Origin: Limosilactobacillus portuensis
GTDB taxonomy: Bacteria; Bacillota; Bacilli; Lactobacillales; Lactobacillaceae
Length of the DNA: 64,000 nt
NCBI RefSeq assembly: GCF_014838735.1
Contig: NZ_JABUXQ010000005.1
Location: 37,383 to 101,382, forward strand
Reading direction: 5' to 3'
The notes under the pieces were generated by a model. The model searched no databases. It was given only the letters and a program-made list of their open reading frames with translations, and was not told where the DNA came from. Below, piece after piece: positions 15,823 through 24,802 of this stretch. The stretch's first letter is position 1; the number at the start of each line of letters is the position of its first letter. Both the position numbers and the translations under genes were made by a program.

Positions 15823-16066
15823 TATTAGAGCTAGTGACCTCCTGCAGTAGAGGGTTTCAGCATCTAGTCGGGAGAAATCGCTACTTCTACTGCAACATAG
15901 ACCAAACGTGTTCGCCGTGACCGCAACTTCCGCCTTAGGCAGCATTGTCAAAACGTGCTTCGCCCGAGTTTCCTAGAGCTAGCGACCTCCCTCCTAGGCG
16001 CAAGTCGCCTTCGTCAGGAGAAATCGCTAGCTTTCCGGAAACTCTTTGGGGCGAAGACACTCTCCT
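15823..16066. repeat. Composite family A repeat after the phosphatase gene
   Basis: The first part (15823-15954) is a mosaic: it shares CTACTGCAACATAGACCAAA with 30660-30690, and the segment around GTGACCGCAACTTCCGCC is repeated inverted near 19690. The second part (15955-16066) is a full palindrome (GAGTTTCC/GGAAACTC, GCTAGCGA/TCGCTAGC) nearly identical to 30800-30911. Its GACACTCT end abuts the stop codon of the phosphatase gene. The rest of the gap up to 15614 is the antiporter promoter region. Confidence 0.85.
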
Positions 16067-16719
16067 TATTTGTCATACTCCTCAATCTTGAAATCGTGGT
16101 CGGTGAGGGTGGCGGTGGTGAGGCTACCATTCTTTGGACGGACGGTGACATCATATTTACCGCCACCAAATTTTTCGACAAGGCTTAAGAGGGTATTCCC
16201 ATGGCTCACCCACAGAACGTTGGCATCTTCAGGAAGGTCAGCATGCCGGATCAAGTCAAGTCCTTTATTCATTCGTTCCCAATATTCCTGATTATTTTCC
16301 GCATCGTGGAATGGATCGGCTTCCTTCAGCCAATCCTTCGCTTGACCGATGGAACTAGCAAGAACAATTTCCTTAAACGTATTGTAACCATGTGGAGCAC
16401 CAGCGTTATACCAAGCTAAGTCCATATTCGTTCCCTCATAAGAACCATAAAACTCCTCACGGAAATATGGGGCAATGACCGGTGAATGCACGGAATCAGC
16501 TTGGTTCAAATCGAGAATCTCTTGAATAGTTTCCATTGCCCGTGTTGTGTCACTACAAAAAGCCGCGTCAAAGTGAATCTCTTTCAGCCGCTCACCTGCT
16601 TTCTTCGCGTCTTGCTTTCCCTTTTCAGTCAACGGTGAATTACTCCATCCCTGAAGCTTATTATAAATGTTGTAATATGTTTGACCATGTCGTACTAAGT
16701 AGATATTTAATTTTGTCAT
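16066..16719 (-). CDS. Histidine phosphatase family protein (phosphoglycerate mutase-like)
   Basis: Cytosolic phosphatase of 217 residues. The catalytic RHG motif is in IYLVRHGQTYYN (His11 phosphorylated during catalysis). Further family residues are Arg/Glu around REEFYGSYEG and the second histidine in VSHGNTLLS. The size is that of small-molecule phosphatases of the GpmB/CobC group rather than glycolytic mutase GpmA. The substrate cannot be deduced. Start ATG 16719 follows GGAGG. A family A repeat touches its 3' end. Confidence 0.85.
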   Translation of the reverse strand: MTKLNIYLVRHGQTYYNIYNKLQGWSNSPLTEKGKQDAKKAGERLKEIHFDAAFCSDTTRAMETIQEILDLNQADSVHSPVIAPYFREEFYGSYEGTNMDLAWYNAGAPHGYNTFKEIVLASSIGQAKDWLKEADPFHDAENNQEYWERMNKGLDLIRHADLPEDANVLWVSHGNTLLSLVEKFGGGKYDVTVRPKNGSLTTATLTDHDFKIEEYDK

Positions 16720-16876
16720 GACCCATCCTCCGTTCTTCTGTGATTTCCTTAATTATAGCGCTACCATTAGTGATTTAGAAGCGGAACCAATTCTTTGAAA
16801 TTGCTTATTCTCGTTTTCACAGTTTCTTCATATTTTCCCATTATTCTTAAAACCAAGATGAAGGAAGGGATTATTA

Positions 16877-17149
16877 ATGACATTAAAAGAAACTACTTCT
16901 CAACCTAACATTGTCGCGGCTAAAATCATTGCCATGAGTGCCAAAAAAGTTACCGTAGTGACGGAAGAAGGCCACTTATTGGTAATTCCATTGACCAAGG
17001 AATACCGGCAGGACAAAACGATGCTTGAATCCTTAAAAGACATTCTTCGTGCTGGAATTTGGATTCCTGTCAACAAGAAGTTACGCAAGTTATTCAGTCA
17101 TGACTGGTTAGTAGAACCTGAACCGGCTCCGGTTAAGGTAAATAAATAA
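16877..17149 (+). CDS. Small conserved-looking protein of unknown function upstream of ltaS
   Basis: I do not recognise this 90-residue protein. It has no membrane segment or signal peptide. The central part alternates short beta-like stretches (KKVTVVTEEGHLLVIPL), followed by a basic helix and a proline/charged tail. It has its own ribosome site (AAGGAAGGGA) and is 128 bp upstream of ltaS on the same strand, with promoter-like sequence in the gap, so it need not be cotranscribed. Confidence 0.6.
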   Translation: MTLKETTSQPNIVAAKIIAMSAKKVTVVTEEGHLLVIPLTKEYRQDKTMLESLKDILRAGIWIPVNKKLRKLFSHDWLVEPEPAPVKVNK

Positions 17150-17276
17150 TTAAATTTTGACAACAATCTTTCTTAGATAAATGTTTCTCGATTGATCTGT
17201 GATAGAATGGCTATTGATTTGCTAGTTTTGCTAGCACTAAATAACTATTAAATCTCGATTGCGAGGAACATTCCTA

Positions 17277-19409
17277 ATGAAAAAACTAAGCAAATTCGTG
17301 GACACTAGGATCGGGTTCTTCACCCTTCTAGTAGTCCTTTTTTGGTTAAAGACATTATTTGCTTACTTTACTGACTTTAAATTAGGAGCAGAAGGCATTT
17401 TTCAATACCTGATTCTGCTGATTAATCCGTTACCAATTACCGCATTAATTTACAGTATTACCTTTTACTTTAAGCGATCCCGCTTCTTCTACCCAGTTCT
17501 AATGGGATTAGATATTGCTAACACGCTTTTACTGTACCTAAACGTCATCTATTATCGTGAATTTACTGACTTTATGACAATTGCAACCATGACTGGTTAT
17601 TCAAAGGTTAATCAGGGATTAAGTGGCAGTTCACTAGCTCTCACCAACATTCACGATCTTTTTTATTGGCTTGATATTGTCGTTATTATCATTCTAATGC
17701 TATTGCACAAGATCCACTTTGATCCTCGTGCTATCAGCAGTAAATTAGCCTTTGCGTTTACTTCAATGGCATTAACTCTTTTTGGCATTAACCTTTCATT
17801 TGCCGAAATGAGCCGACCACAATTACTTACCCGGACATTCGACCGAACTTACATTGTTAAGTATCTTGGAATTGATGCGTTTACCGGGTATGATGTTTTG
17901 AAATCACAACATATTAACAAAATGCGGCAAAGTGCCACAAAATCAGAGTTGCTAAAAGTTAAAAAGTTTACTGATAAGCACTATGCATCCCCGAATCCCA
18001 AAATGTACGGGATCGCTAAGGGACGCAATGTTATTGTTATCCACCTTGAAAGTTTCCAACAATTCTTAATTGATAAAAAAGTTAACGGGCAAGAAGTTAC
18101 CCCATTCCTAAACTCCTTATATCATGGCAATGATACTTATGCATTCGATAACTTCTTCCACCAAGTTGGTCAAGGAAAGACCAGTGATGCTGAAAATATG
18201 CTTGAAACCAGTACATTTGGGCTTCCTCAAGGGTCACTTTTTGCTACTCTTGGTAGTGATAATACTTTCCAGGGAGCGCCAGCAATTCTAAATCAACGAG
18301 CTGGCTATACTAGCGCAGTCTTTCACGGTAACGTTGCCAGTTTCTGGAACCGGAACAACGTATACAAAAACTTAGGATACCAATACTTCTTCGACGCAAG
18401 CTACTATGATACTTCTGGTGATAAGGCAACGGGATATGGTCTTAAGGATAAGCTGCTTTTTAAGAACTCCATTAACTACTTGCAAAACTTACAGCAGCCG
18501 TTCTATACCAAGTTCATCACTGTTACTAACCACTTCCCATACAGCTTGGACGATGAGGATAAGGATCCTAATTTTCAAACTACCAATACCGGCAACACTA
18601 CTGTTGACAACTATTTCGTGACAGCCCATTATCTCGATCAATCACTTGCTGAATTCTTTGCTTACCTGCAAAAGACCGGGTTAGATAAAAACTCAGTGAT
18701 CATGATTTATGGTGACCATTACGGAATTTCAAATTCTGAAAATAAGGCTTTAGCAACCGCCCTTGATCGTAATCCAGATGATTGGACTGACTTTGATAAT
18801 ACTCAACTTCAGCGAGTACCATTAATGTTTGTTATCCCTGGCTCTGGCGGTCACGGAGGAATTTATCACCAATATGGTGGTGAGGTTGATGTCTTACCGA
18901 CCCTGCTTCACCTTCTTGGGATTAGTACCAAGCGGTATATCCAGTTTGGTACCGACCTCTTCTCTAGTCAGCACAGTCAGGTTGTTGCTTTCCGTAATCA
19001 CGATTTCGTGACTCCACGTTTCTCCAGCATTAGCGGAACAATTTACGATAATAAGACTGGTAAAATTGCTGAATTAACTGCAAAACAAAAGAAGCAGCTA
19101 AAGAAGGATCGCAAACTTGTTAATACCGAATTGTCGCTTTCTGATTCCTTAAACGAAAAGAACCTTCTTCGTTTCTACCATCCAAAAGGCTTCAAGAAAG
19201 TTAACCCTGCGGACTACAATTATTCCAATGGTTTGAAGCGCGAGAAACGGATCGAAAAGAAATTAGGAGATAAGTCAACCAGTATCTTCTCGAAGAATGG
19301 CGATCATTCAACCGTTGATGATTACTCAACCGACGCACCTGAACAAAACCACTCTTCAACTGATTCTAACCGAATTAAAATTACTAACCCGGATGGGAAT
19401 AACAAGTAG
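17277..19409 (+). CDS. ltaS: Lipoteichoic acid synthase, LtaS-type
   Basis: Membrane-anchored polyglycerolphosphate synthase of 710 residues that moves glycerol phosphate from phosphatidylglycerol to the growing lipoteichoic acid chain outside the cell. Five N-terminal helices (about 12-175) precede an extracellular sulfatase-fold domain. Glu258 in HLESF and Thr302 in GQGKTSDAE correspond to the metal ligand and catalytic threonine of S. aureus LtaS, and YGDHYGIS supplies further metal ligands. A hydrophilic tail of about 100 residues, rich in Ser, Thr, Asp and Asn, extends beyond the core. ATG 17277 lies nine bases after GAGGA. Its TAG stop is the TAG of a repeat end. Confidence 0.93.
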   Translation: MKKLSKFVDTRIGFFTLLVVLFWLKTLFAYFTDFKLGAEGIFQYLILLINPLPITALIYSITFYFKRSRFFYPVLMGLDIANTLLLYLNVIYYREFTDFMTIATMTGYSKVNQGLSGSSLALTNIHDLFYWLDIVVIIILMLLHKIHFDPRAISSKLAFAFTSMALTLFGINLSFAEMSRPQLLTRTFDRTYIVKYLGIDAFTGYDVLKSQHINKMRQSATKSELLKVKKFTDKHYASPNPKMYGIAKGRNVIVIHLESFQQFLIDKKVNGQEVTPFLNSLYHGNDTYAFDNFFHQVGQGKTSDAENMLETSTFGLPQGSLFATLGSDNTFQGAPAILNQRAGYTSAVFHGNVASFWNRNNVYKNLGYQYFFDASYYDTSGDKATGYGLKDKLLFKNSINYLQNLQQPFYTKFITVTNHFPYSLDDEDKDPNFQTTNTGNTTVDNYFVTAHYLDQSLAEFFAYLQKTGLDKNSVIMIYGDHYGISNSENKALATALDRNPDDWTDFDNTQLQRVPLMFVIPGSGGHGGIYHQYGGEVDVLPTLLHLLGISTKRYIQFGTDLFSSQHSQVVAFRNHDFVTPRFSSISGTIYDNKTGKIAELTAKQKKQLKKDRKLVNTELSLSDSLNEKNLLRFYHPKGFKKVNPADYNYSNGLKREKRIEKKLGDKSTSIFSKNGDHSTVDDYSTDAPEQNHSSTDSNRIKITNPDGNNK

Positions 19410-19625
19410 AGTGTGAGCCAGCAGAGCGTGAAGCCGTAAAGAGCTCCCGGATGATAACGATTTCTCTCGACGAGGGCGACTTGCGCCTAAGCGGTGAACC
19501 AGAAAACTTGTTTTCGTCTGTGAACCCTAGCAAGGATGACTAGAACTTTATGGATATAAAGTTCAGTCAGCTACTGCGGAGAGAGGTCGTTATCTTGAGG
19601 GAGCTTAGGCTGAACGCGTTTCGAC
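19408..19625. repeat. Family A composite repeat after ltaS
   Basis: It begins with TAGAGTGTGAGC, where TAG is the ltaS stop codon. Bases 19494-19621 match 2123-2250 in inverted orientation with three differences. The whole forms an imperfect palindrome (GAGCTCCC/GGGAGCT, GATAACGA/TCGTTATC) around an internal stem AGAACTTTAT/ATAAAGTTC. Confidence 0.88.
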
Positions 19626-19639
19626 TAAGTTACAGTAGG

Positions 19640-19870
19640 ACACGTTAGCTCTAGCAAGTCCCTGGCAAACACGTTTTGACAATGTTGCCTAAGGCGGAAG
19701 TTGCGGTCACGACGAACGCATTTAATAGAGTGTGAGCCCGTTAAAACCTTCCGGTGGCTAACGATTTCTCCGCTGAACGGTGTCTTGTCGTCGGAGGCGG
19801 AGGTCGTTAGCTCGAGGAAGGTTAGGGCGAGCCGATCTCGACTATATTGCCTAGAACATTAGCTCTAGCA
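19640..19870. repeat. Second family A repeat in the ltaS-dacA gap
   Basis: Bases 19640-19728 repeat, inverted, the mosaic at 15905-15962 (AACACGTTTTGACAATGTTGCC and GGAAGTTGCGGTCACG). Bases 19729-19836 are a full palindrome starting TAGAGTGTGAGCCC with GCTAACGA/TCGTTAGC and CCTTCC/GGAAGG arms, akin to 9083-9206. Confidence 0.82.
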
Positions 19871-19903
19871 AGTCGAATACGTTTCTACTCTGCTACAAAA
19901 TTC

Positions 19904-19947
19904 AAAAACCACCGAACTGCAATTTCAATTGTAGTCCGGTGGTTTTT
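19904..19947. terminator. Bidirectional terminator between ltaS and dacA repeats
   Basis: AAAAACCACCG pairs with CCGGTGGTTTTT, with an inner stem ACTGCAAT/ATTGTAGT. It separates the two convergent genes. Confidence 0.85.
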
Positions 19948-19999
19948 GCTTTGTTATGTAGTTAAACTTTTACTGTATCATAGCCAAAAAGTGTTCAGC

Positions 20000-20119
20000 C
20001 TAAGCTCCCTCAAGATAACGACCGCCACCTCCGTCTAATTAGTCCAGTCTCGATTGTCTTCCAATCATCGACTGAACTTCCTAGTACTCGGTGGCTAATT
20101 CGTCGCGGCTTACACTCTA
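20000..20119. repeat. Family A repeat abutting dacA
   Basis: It begins with AGCCTAAGCTCCCTCAAGAT, as at 2130, diverges in the centre, and ends GGCTTACACTCTA, which touches the dacA stop codon on the minus strand. Confidence 0.78.
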
Positions 20120-20120
20120 A

Positions 20121-21356
20121 TTAATTCCAAATTCTCTGCCAAAGGTTTCCGCGGTTGATTGTTTCGGTACTCTGTAACGGAATAGCGAGAGGCTTATTAT
20201 CAACGGTTCTGATGTCAGAGCCAGTAACTGCGATAGTTCCAAGTCGTTCACCCTTCTTAACTGGTGCCTTCAACCTTGCTTTATGGTTAGTTAAGTGCTT
20301 GTAATAACGAGGCTGAATAGTATACTGGGCAGTCTTTTGCATCTGCCATACCGTAAATGAATGTGGTCCAACGGTTAGCATCCGTTTAGTACCATTAGAA
20401 ACCCGCTTTTGTGATTGCTTTTTATTCAGTGTTAGCACTTGTTGGTGAGCATTTTGAATAAAGTACTGATACAATTTCTGCGTTTGCGTAAATCGAGCAT
20501 CCTTATCCTTACCGTTAGCATGAAGAACAACAGTAATTAGTCGATGTCCCTGGTAAATTCCTGTACTAGCAAAACAAGCTCCCGCAGCATCAGAAGTCCC
20601 GGTCTTTAGACCATCAATTTGCACACCCTCAACGGTATATTTACCACCAGGAAGCATCTTATTCAGGTTTTCAACTTCCTTTGTCTTCCCCTTGGCAATT
20701 GTAAACTGAGCTTTAGGTTGACTTGTAACTTTTAGAACACTTGGGTAGTGTTTAACCAAGTACTGCGACAGTAAAGCAACATCCCGTGCAGTCATCGAAT
20801 TTTCAGCGTTATTACTGATTCCCGCTTGCTTTAATCCTTTCAGGTCACCATTCTTCAACCCAACTGGATTAACAATCGTGGCATCGGTAATTCCTATTTG
20901 CCGAGCCTTCTTCTGCATTTTTTCGTTAAACTGTTTAATGGTGCTTCCATCAGCGGTTGCTAATGCCAAGGCCGCCCCATCAGCAGATTTAATCAGAGTT
21001 GCATTAAAAAGCTCACGAACCGTGTATGATTGTCCAGCTTGCAACCCAATTGCAGAATAGTTTGAATCGTTAGAAACATCAGCGATCTTTTTACTAATCT
21101 TTACTTTGGTATTCCACGTAAGCTGGTGATAATTAATCTCATCTTCAATCACACTTACCGTTAATAGCTTACTAATTGAAGCAATCGGCAGCTTTTCCTC
21201 ACTATTTTGTTGATAAATAATCTGCCCCGTATCAGCATCGATCATAATTGCGGATCGACTATCGATCACCTGAGCAGCAGATGCTGTTTGTGGTCTAGCA
21301 ACCACACAACAAATCATCAGTAACAATGTCGAAAGAAAAGCAATAACCTTTTTCAT
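20121..21356 (-). CDS. dacA: D-alanyl-D-alanine carboxypeptidase (PBP5-like, S11)
   Basis: Removes the terminal D-alanine of peptidoglycan stem peptides outside the membrane. The 411-residue precursor has a signal peptide (about 1-28, ending SASAAQ). The S11 catalytic triplet is visible: Ser60-x-x-Lys63 in ASISKLL, SAD in place of SxN in IKSADGAALA, and KTGTSDAAG. A C-terminal beta domain follows, and the end is short and lacks a clear amphipathic anchor. It is translated 23 bp downstream of an L,D-transpeptidase gene on the same strand, forming a peptidoglycan-editing pair. Confidence 0.9.
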   Translation of the reverse strand: MKKVIAFLSTLLLMICCVVARPQTASAAQVIDSRSAIMIDADTGQIIYQQNSEEKLPIASISKLLTVSVIEDEINYHQLTWNTKVKISKKIADVSNDSNYSAIGLQAGQSYTVRELFNATLIKSADGAALALATADGSTIKQFNEKMQKKARQIGITDATIVNPVGLKNGDLKGLKQAGISNNAENSMTARDVALLSQYLVKHYPSVLKVTSQPKAQFTIAKGKTKEVENLNKMLPGGKYTVEGVQIDGLKTGTSDAAGACFASTGIYQGHRLITVVLHANGKDKDARFTQTQKLYQYFIQNAHQQVLTLNKKQSQKRVSNGTKRMLTVGPHSFTVWQMQKTAQYTIQPRYYKHLTNHKARLKAPVKKGERLGTIAVTGSDIRTVDNKPLAIPLQSTETINRGNLWQRIWN

Positions 21357-21379
21357 TTTTATTCTCCAATCAGTTGCCT

Positions 21380-22030
21380 TTAACCAACTATTTCAACTTT
21401 TGTCCCCACTGGTAAATTCTCTTCCATCCATTTAGCGTCTGCCACTGACAACCGAATACAGCCATGTGAGCCTGTGGACTTTCCTAACTTAGCAGCTTCC
21501 TTTTTATTATATGACCCGTCTGCATTTGTTGGAACACTGTGGAATAAATATTCTCCATGGTTTAACCAGGAAGTATAGTAGTTAGCGCCTTCCTTTAATC
21601 GCGCGTTATAAAAACTATTTCCCCGTTCCTGTTGAACATAAAAAGTACCCGTTGGTGTCATACTTTTCATTTTACCTGTTTTAGGATCTTTTTTATAAAT
21701 CCCACCAGTTGAATACATAGTGTAGATCACGTGATTACCATCATATAAATACGTGCGGTTAGTCCTTAAATTGACCTTAATCCACAAGTGCTTAACCTTG
21801 CTCAAATCAGGATATGCCTTTGTTTCAGAAGACTTTTGCCAATCAATTGGTGTCCGCATCTGACTGCTAGAATTAGAAGATGCTGCCGACTTTTGTGCAA
21901 CTGTTTTTGTAACGGTAGTAGCTGCCGTACTCCCCTGATCATTTGCACTAGTTTTCAGGCTGGAATGAACACCAAAAATAGCAATAAGTAGGCAGAATAA
22001 CGCATAAATAACGTATCTACTTTTTTTCAT
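21380..22030 (-). CDS. L,D-transpeptidase (YkuD domain)
   Basis: Exported protein of 216 residues. An N-terminal signal/anchor helix (about 6-22) and a Ser/Thr-rich linker are followed by a YkuD domain from about residue 82. The catalytic signature GSHGCIRLSVADAKW contains the nucleophile Cys. Such enzymes make 3-3 cross-links or attach proteins to peptidoglycan using L,D-bonds. It is the first gene of a two-gene operon with dacA, whose product trims the donor stems to shorter forms. Confidence 0.9.
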   Translation of the reverse strand: MKKSRYVIYALFCLLIAIFGVHSSLKTSANDQGSTAATTVTKTVAQKSAASSNSSSQMRTPIDWQKSSETKAYPDLSKVKHLWIKVNLRTNRTYLYDGNHVIYTMYSTGGIYKKDPKTGKMKSMTPTGTFYVQQERGNSFYNARLKEGANYYTSWLNHGEYLFHSVPTNADGSYNKKEAAKLGKSTGSHGCIRLSVADAKWMEENLPVGTKVEIVG

Positions 22031-22139
22031 TGATTTTACCTTACCCCTTTTAATTCAACTACCAATAAAATCATTTCTATTATATTATAGACTATTAGAT
22101 AATCAATCGTCTTTTTAATGAATAATACGAGGTAACAAA

Positions 22140-22220
22140 ATGCGTCAAAATTTGAAAATTAGCTATCTTACCGCAATTTTCTTTTTTATCGTTGCAGTGA
22201 TTTGTGCTAACTTAATTTAA
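22140..22220 (+). CDS. 26-residue membrane peptide
   Basis: A short ORF of 26 codons plus stop: basic N-terminus (MRQNLKISY) then one hydrophobic helix ending in NLI. GAGG lies seven bases before the ATG. It ends exactly one base before the ribosome site region of the next small ORF, so the two are probably translated together. No homologue recognised. It could be a small membrane protein or a toxin-like peptide. Confidence 0.45.
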   Translation: MRQNLKISYLTAIFFFIVAVICANLI

Positions 22221-22235
22221 TTGGAGATCAGCCCT

Positions 22236-22457
22236 ATGCAAAGTATTAATAGTCTTTTTAGCAATCTTTGGACATACATTGTCACCCACAAATGGTCAAA
22301 GGATATTCTGCGAGGAAACATCCTCTTTATTTCTCTCGTAATCATCTATGATCTGTGTCATTTTCAATTAGCGATTATCACATGGGGGATCTTCTTTAAA
22401 TTTTGGATTATTCTCAACATCTGTTACCTTTTTAAATTATTTTTTGATCTATTTTAG
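22236..22457 (+). CDS. 73-residue hydrophobic protein of unknown function
   Basis: Not recognised. It has an N-terminal polar segment followed by about two strongly hydrophobic helices rich in Ile, Phe and Trp. ATG 22236 is preferred to the TTG at 22221 because GGAG precedes it by eight bases. It follows a 26-residue membrane peptide after 15 bp. A family B repeat and a terminator lie immediately downstream. Confidence 0.5.
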   Translation: MQSINSLFSNLWTYIVTHKWSKDILRGNILFISLVIIYDLCHFQLAIITWGIFFKFWIILNICYLFKLFFDLF

Positions 22458-22467
22458 CGACCCTAAA

Positions 22468-22613
22468 ATTGAGGAAGCTGGGAACCAAGCTTCTTAAGAG
22501 TCCGTATGGCTAGTCGAGGTTCGATTAGAACCGTTCTCCGTTCGTAACTAGACACTAGGGCTCTGCTTAATTCCCGCAATTAGACTCTATAGGTTCGGAG
22601 AGCGCTAAATATG
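22468..22613. repeat. Family B intergenic repeat (copy 1)
   Basis: It opens GAAGCTGGGAA and closes with AATTCCCGCAATTAGACTC followed by TATAGGTTCGGAGAGCGC. The centre AAGAGTCCGTATGGCTAGTC and TAACTAGACACTAGGGCTCT is shared with 29990-30080. The right end is shared, inverted, with 57441-57490. Confidence 0.85.
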
Positions 22614-22616
22614 GAT

Positions 22617-22655
22617 AGAGGATGAGAAAAAACTTGACGTTTTTTTCCATCCTCT
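22617..22655. terminator. Bidirectional terminator beside family B copy 1
   Basis: Outer arms AGAGGATG/CATCCTCT with an apical AAAAAAC/GTTTTTT stem. It serves the small ORFs and the convergent reductase gene. Confidence 0.85.
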
Positions 22656-22699
22656 TTGCTTTTTTCACTATCTTCTGCACTTATGCCTAATCGCTGGAA

Positions 22700-23692
22700 T
22701 TAACCAATTTTCATTGATGAACTGTGCGTTGCCAGCCGCTTATTCGGGTAAAGTTTCTTAGCAAGGGCAGTAATTGCAGTCGGCGCTTCGCCAAAAGCAG
22801 TTGCAATAAGTGCAGTCTTTCCAGGATAGGTAATCCCATCCCCAATCGCATAAACATTTTCAATATTTGTTTGCATCGTTGAATCAACCTTAATCAAGTT
22901 TCGTTCTGCGGCTAAATCAAGCGACCATTGATCAAGTGCCGCATTATTGGACGTAAAACCATAGTTAACCACAAGCCGATCAACGTTCAAACTTGTTATT
23001 TCATCGCTCCGCATCTTCTTTAGTTTCAACGTAACGGATCGATCATCTTCCACTTGAAGTTCCTTTGGCAAAAATGGTGTAACCAGATCCACACTTGACT
23101 TCTTTAAGAGCGAAACAGAATGTTCCATCCCCCGAAACTGATCCCGACGGTGAACTAACGAAACCTGCTTAGCTACGGGTTCAAGCATTAAAGCAATGTC
23201 AATTGCTGAATTCCCGCCTCCTAGGACAGCTACTCGTTTATTAGCAAAGTCATCGCGGTGAGTAACAAAGTAGTGAAGCTGGTGTCCTTCAATTTCATCT
23301 GCTCCATCAAGAGCTAATTTTCGGGGCTTAAATGCACCGTTTCCTAATGCAATCACAATTGCCCGGGAATGCGAAATGCGATCAGCACTCTTAACTGTAA
23401 ACGTTCCATCTGCTTCCTTTACAACGTCCTCAACAGTCTCACCTGTAAACTGGTCAACCGGAGCCACAGCAAGTTGCTTTTGAAGCTGACTTACTAGTTC
23501 ATGTCCCGTAACTCCCGGAAGTCCCGCAACGTCCCAGATTTGTTTTTCCGGATAAAGAGCATTAACTTGACCGCCAAGTTGGGGCAAACTTTCAATCAAT
23601 TGGGCGTTTAATTCATGGAGTCCACAATAAAAGGCCGCAAACATTCCTGCGGGACCGCCACCAATAATTGTAATGTCATACATCTTTGCCAT
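22700..23692 (-). CDS. Ferredoxin/flavodoxin-NADP+ reductase, thioredoxin reductase-like type
   Basis: FAD- and NADPH-binding flavoprotein of 330 residues, in the YumC-type FNR2 family. The FAD dinucleotide motif IIGGGPAGMFAA is at about 9-20, the NADPH motif VLGGGNSAIDIA at about 156-167, and a second FAD contact in NVYAIGDGITYPG. The CxxC redox pair of true thioredoxin reductase is absent, which supports the ferredoxin-NADP reductase call. AGGAG precedes ATG 23692 by nine bases. Monocistronic. Its partner (ferredoxin or flavodoxin) is not obvious here, though NrdI flavodoxin is encoded elsewhere in the window. Confidence 0.88.
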   Translation of the reverse strand: MAKMYDITIIGGGPAGMFAAFYCGLHELNAQLIESLPQLGGQVNALYPEKQIWDVAGLPGVTGHELVSQLQKQLAVAPVDQFTGETVEDVVKEADGTFTVKSADRISHSRAIVIALGNGAFKPRKLALDGADEIEGHQLHYFVTHRDDFANKRVAVLGGGNSAIDIALMLEPVAKQVSLVHRRDQFRGMEHSVSLLKKSSVDLVTPFLPKELQVEDDRSVTLKLKKMRSDEITSLNVDRLVVNYGFTSNNAALDQWSLDLAAERNLIKVDSTMQTNIENVYAIGDGITYPGKTALIATAFGEAPTAITALAKKLYPNKRLATHSSSMKIG

Positions 23693-23816
23693 TCGTAATG
23701 GCTCCTCTCTGTTCTTTTTTCTTATTGTAATTGATTTTTACTAAAATTAAAATTGCGGGGTCTTCATCATTTAGCTATTATTGAAATAAATAACTAGCTA
23801 AATGGAGGAAAATATC

Positions 23817-24773
23817 ATGGCCACTAAAAAAATGATCTTGGACCTAGATACCGGGGTCGATGATGCGTTAGCTCTTGCGTATGCAATTGCTGACCCACAG
23901 ATTGACTTAATTGGGGTTGTTGCTTCTTATGGTAATAACTTACTAGAACAAACCGCTAAAAATTCATTACAGCTTCTTGAATTGCTCGGCCAAGATGTTC
24001 CTGTTTTTAAGGGCCTTAGCCATTCAAGTACTACTGATCATTTCAATGTCATGCAAGTCAGCAAGGAGATCCACGGAAGCAATGGAATTGGTGATATTTC
24101 ACTCTCCGAACCGCGCCATCAAGTTCAAGCAAAAGATGGTGTCGACTTTATCATTGAGGCGGCCCACCAGTACAGCAAAGATCTCATTATCGTTCCGACC
24201 GGCCCATTGACAAATCTTGCTGCTGCACTACATCGGGATCCACAGATTAGCCAATTAATCGGTAATGTTACTTTAATGGGTGGTGCGCTAACGGTCGAAG
24301 GAAACGTTAGCGATGTTGCCGAGGCGAATATCAATCAAGACGCCGAAGCAGCTAACGAGGTTTTTACCAGTCCATTACCAATTACAATGGTCGGCCTTGA
24401 CGTTACTTTACGGACCCTCCTCACTAAAAAAGAAACTCAGCAGTGGCACAATTTGGGAACACGGGCTGGAATTGCTTATGCTGATCTTACCGACTTCTAC
24501 ATTGATGCCTATTACCGGTTAGGAATTGATAAGCGTGGCTGTGCAATTCATGATCCATTGGCAGTTGGCGTGGCAATTGACCCATCATTTGTAACCACCC
24601 TTGCCCTGCCAATGAAGGTTATTACCAATAAGCATAACTATGCCCGAACAATCGGGGATAAAACACGGCTGAATGAACCCCACCCAAATGTTAAGGTGGC
24701 AATTAACGTTAACCAAGAACGATTTGTTCCCGTCTTTATGAACCACCTGACTAATCTTTTTGCTAATCACTAA
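23817..24773 (+). CDS. Inosine-uridine preferring nucleoside hydrolase
   Basis: Cleaves ribonucleosides to base and ribose in nucleoside salvage. Length is 318 residues. The calcium-binding signature DLDTGVDDALAL is at residues 9-20, and later family regions (PTGPLTNLAAAL, MGGALTVEGNVS, IHDPLAVG with a metal/ribose Asp) are present. ATG 23817 is eight bases after GGAGG; an ATG 15 bp upstream forms part of that site. Monocistronic. Confidence 0.92.
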   Translation: MATKKMILDLDTGVDDALALAYAIADPQIDLIGVVASYGNNLLEQTAKNSLQLLELLGQDVPVFKGLSHSSTTDHFNVMQVSKEIHGSNGIGDISLSEPRHQVQAKDGVDFIIEAAHQYSKDLIIVPTGPLTNLAAALHRDPQISQLIGNVTLMGGALTVEGNVSDVAEANINQDAEAANEVFTSPLPITMVGLDVTLRTLLTKKETQQWHNLGTRAGIAYADLTDFYIDAYYRLGIDKRGCAIHDPLAVGVAIDPSFVTTLALPMKVITNKHNYARTIGDKTRLNEPHPNVKVAINVNQERFVPVFMNHLTNLFANH

Positions 24774-24802
24774 ATTAACTGTCGAAGAACCCATTTTTGT
24801 TG

